A DNA stretch of 64,000 bases. Origin: CAVTHK01 sp964552235 (GTDB lineage: Bacteria > Spirochaetota > Spirochaetia > SZUA-6 > CAVTHK01). The position numbers and the translations under genes are program-made. The stretch covers positions 1 through 64,000 of the forward strand of contig CAZKGO010000002.1 in the NCBI GenBank assembly GCA_964552235.1. Reading direction: 5' to 3'. This document shows positions 63,418-64,000 of this stretch, piece after piece; within the stretch, counting starts at the first letter, position 1; every line of letters begins with the position of its first letter. A model generated the notes under the pieces. The model was not told where the DNA came from. It did no database searches and saw only the letters and a list, made by a program, of their open reading frames with translations.

Positions 63418-64000
63418 GGCTGCCGCTCGGCGGCGAGCAGGGCGTTGATCGCAGCGGCCGCGCGCCGCCCCTGGCCCATGGCCTGGATCACGGTGGCCGC
63501 GCCGAGAACGATGTCGCCTCCGGCGAACACGCGGTCGATCGATGTCCTGCCGTCGCCGTCGACGACGAGGTTGCCGTACTTGTTGGTCTCGATGTGCGGG
63601 GTCGTGTGCCTGATGAGGGGATTGGAGTCGTTGCCGATCGCCACGATCACGCTGTCGACCTCCATCACCAGCTCGCTGCCCTCGATCGCGACGGGACGGC
63701 GGCGGCCCGATTCGTCGGGCTCGCCGAGAGAGTAGCGCAGGCACTCGAGGCCGACGACGCGGTGCTTTTCATCGCCGAGGATGCGCTTGGCGTTCTGCAG
63801 AAAGTGGAAGACGACGCCCTCCTCCCGCGCGTGGTGCACCTCCTCGACGCGGGCGGGCATCTCCTGTTCGGTGCGCCGGTAGACGACCGAGACCTCCTCG
63901 GCTCCGAGCCGCAGCGCCATGCGGGCTGAGTCCATGGCCACGTTGCCTCCGCCGAGCACGGCCACCCTTCGCGCGGGGTAGATCGGCGTGTGGGCGCGCT
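63414..64000 (-). CDS. NADPH-dependent glutamate synthase small subunit-like oxidoreductase (partial)
   Basis: The C-terminal about 195 residues are in the window; the gene continues beyond position 64000. The NAD(P)H-binding loop VAVLGGGNVAMDSARMALRL is followed by EVSVVYRRTEQEMPARVEEV, a hallmark of GltD-type flavoproteins. The C-terminal FAD block is VFAGGDIVLGAATVIQAMGQ. Such proteins are the small subunit of glutamate synthase, or NfnB/SudA-like ferredoxin:NADP reductases; with the N-terminus missing the choice cannot be made. Its stop overlaps the start of the kinase-like gene. Confidence 0.9.
   Translation of the reverse strand, partial: RAHTPIYPARRVAVLGGGNVAMDSARMALRLGAEEVSVVYRRTEQEMPARVEEVHHAREEGVVFHFLQNAKRILGDEKHRVVGLECLRYSLGEPDESGRRRPVAIEGSELVMEVDSVIVAIGNDSNPLIRHTTPHIETNKYGNLVVDGDGRTSIDRVFAGGDIVLGAATVIQAMGQGRRAAAAINALLAAERQP

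Overview
This is a gene-dense chromosomal stretch, roughly two-thirds G+C by eye, carrying about 70 genes on both strands. It has no rRNA or tRNA gene, no insertion sequence, no prophage and no CRISPR array. The content points to a spirochaete of the Spirochaetia/Treponema-like side. It has a moxR-DUF58-batAB-TPR (Bat) operon, an M30-type metallolipoprotein, ion-pumping NQR genes, and sugar-binding proteins whose signal peptides end in the spirochaete-like styles LFATGGSEG and VFAGGEAET. This assignment is inference; a 16S or ribosomal-protein phylogeny would be needed to fix it.

Layout. 1-3984: a sugar ABC importer (binding protein and two permeases, no ATPase) and a HAD phosphatase. 3960-11142: a PHP phosphoesterase, mscL, a URO-D-family protein, leuS-rraA-like-aat, and a HAD gene broken by an in-frame TGA. 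11216-17202: glycogen phosphorylase, a PlsC-type acyltransferase with extra C-terminal domains, purA, and a secreted protein. 17291-22366: rhomboid protease, rlmE, a secreted protein with a near-consensus promoter, a strongly folded RNA candidate, nfo, a 1-phosphofructokinase-like kinase and an orphan binding protein. 22498-27362: an nqrBCDEF operon without nqrA, plus a divergent ferredoxin. 27510-32750: a PPOX-like flavoprotein and a complete pyruvate dehydrogenase complex (E1alpha, E1beta, E2, E3). 32853-37885: comM, mazEF, a CadD-like transporter, pepT, hisA. 37931-44124: aroA-uidA, argJ, and an arsR/His-Cys-rich protein/split-permease operon. 44114-50804: a second (LplABC-type) importer, sulfatase, SMP-30 lactonase and a ZnuA-type metal-binding lipoprotein. 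50893-57660: the Bat operon and an Smr protein. 57691-64000: M20 peptidase with infA, a DksA-type protein, M30 peptidase, a kinase-like protein and a truncated GltD-like oxidoreductase.

How it works together. The two importers, sulfatase, beta-glucuronidase, SMP-30 lactonase and HAD phosphatases suggest a heterotroph living on complex, possibly sulfated or uronic-acid-containing, carbohydrates. Glycogen phosphorylase and the 1-phosphofructokinase-like kinase feed glycolysis, and PDH, ferredoxin and NQR handle pyruvate and reducing power. Promoters of the TTGACN-N17/18-TANNNT type are readable upstream of most transcription units. In about fourteen of them the -10 box lies only 5-11 bases before the start codon with no Shine-Dalgarno sequence, so leaderless mRNAs appear common here. 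Operon-internal genes, by contrast, use GGAGG-type sites and many ATGA/GTGA overlaps.

The most interesting items are the leaderless-mRNA pattern, the folded RNA candidate at 19442-19568, the ArsR/His-Cys-rich/split-permease operon with a perfect operator palindrome, the nqrA-less NQR operon, and the PlsC-zinc ribbon-GRAM-like fusion.
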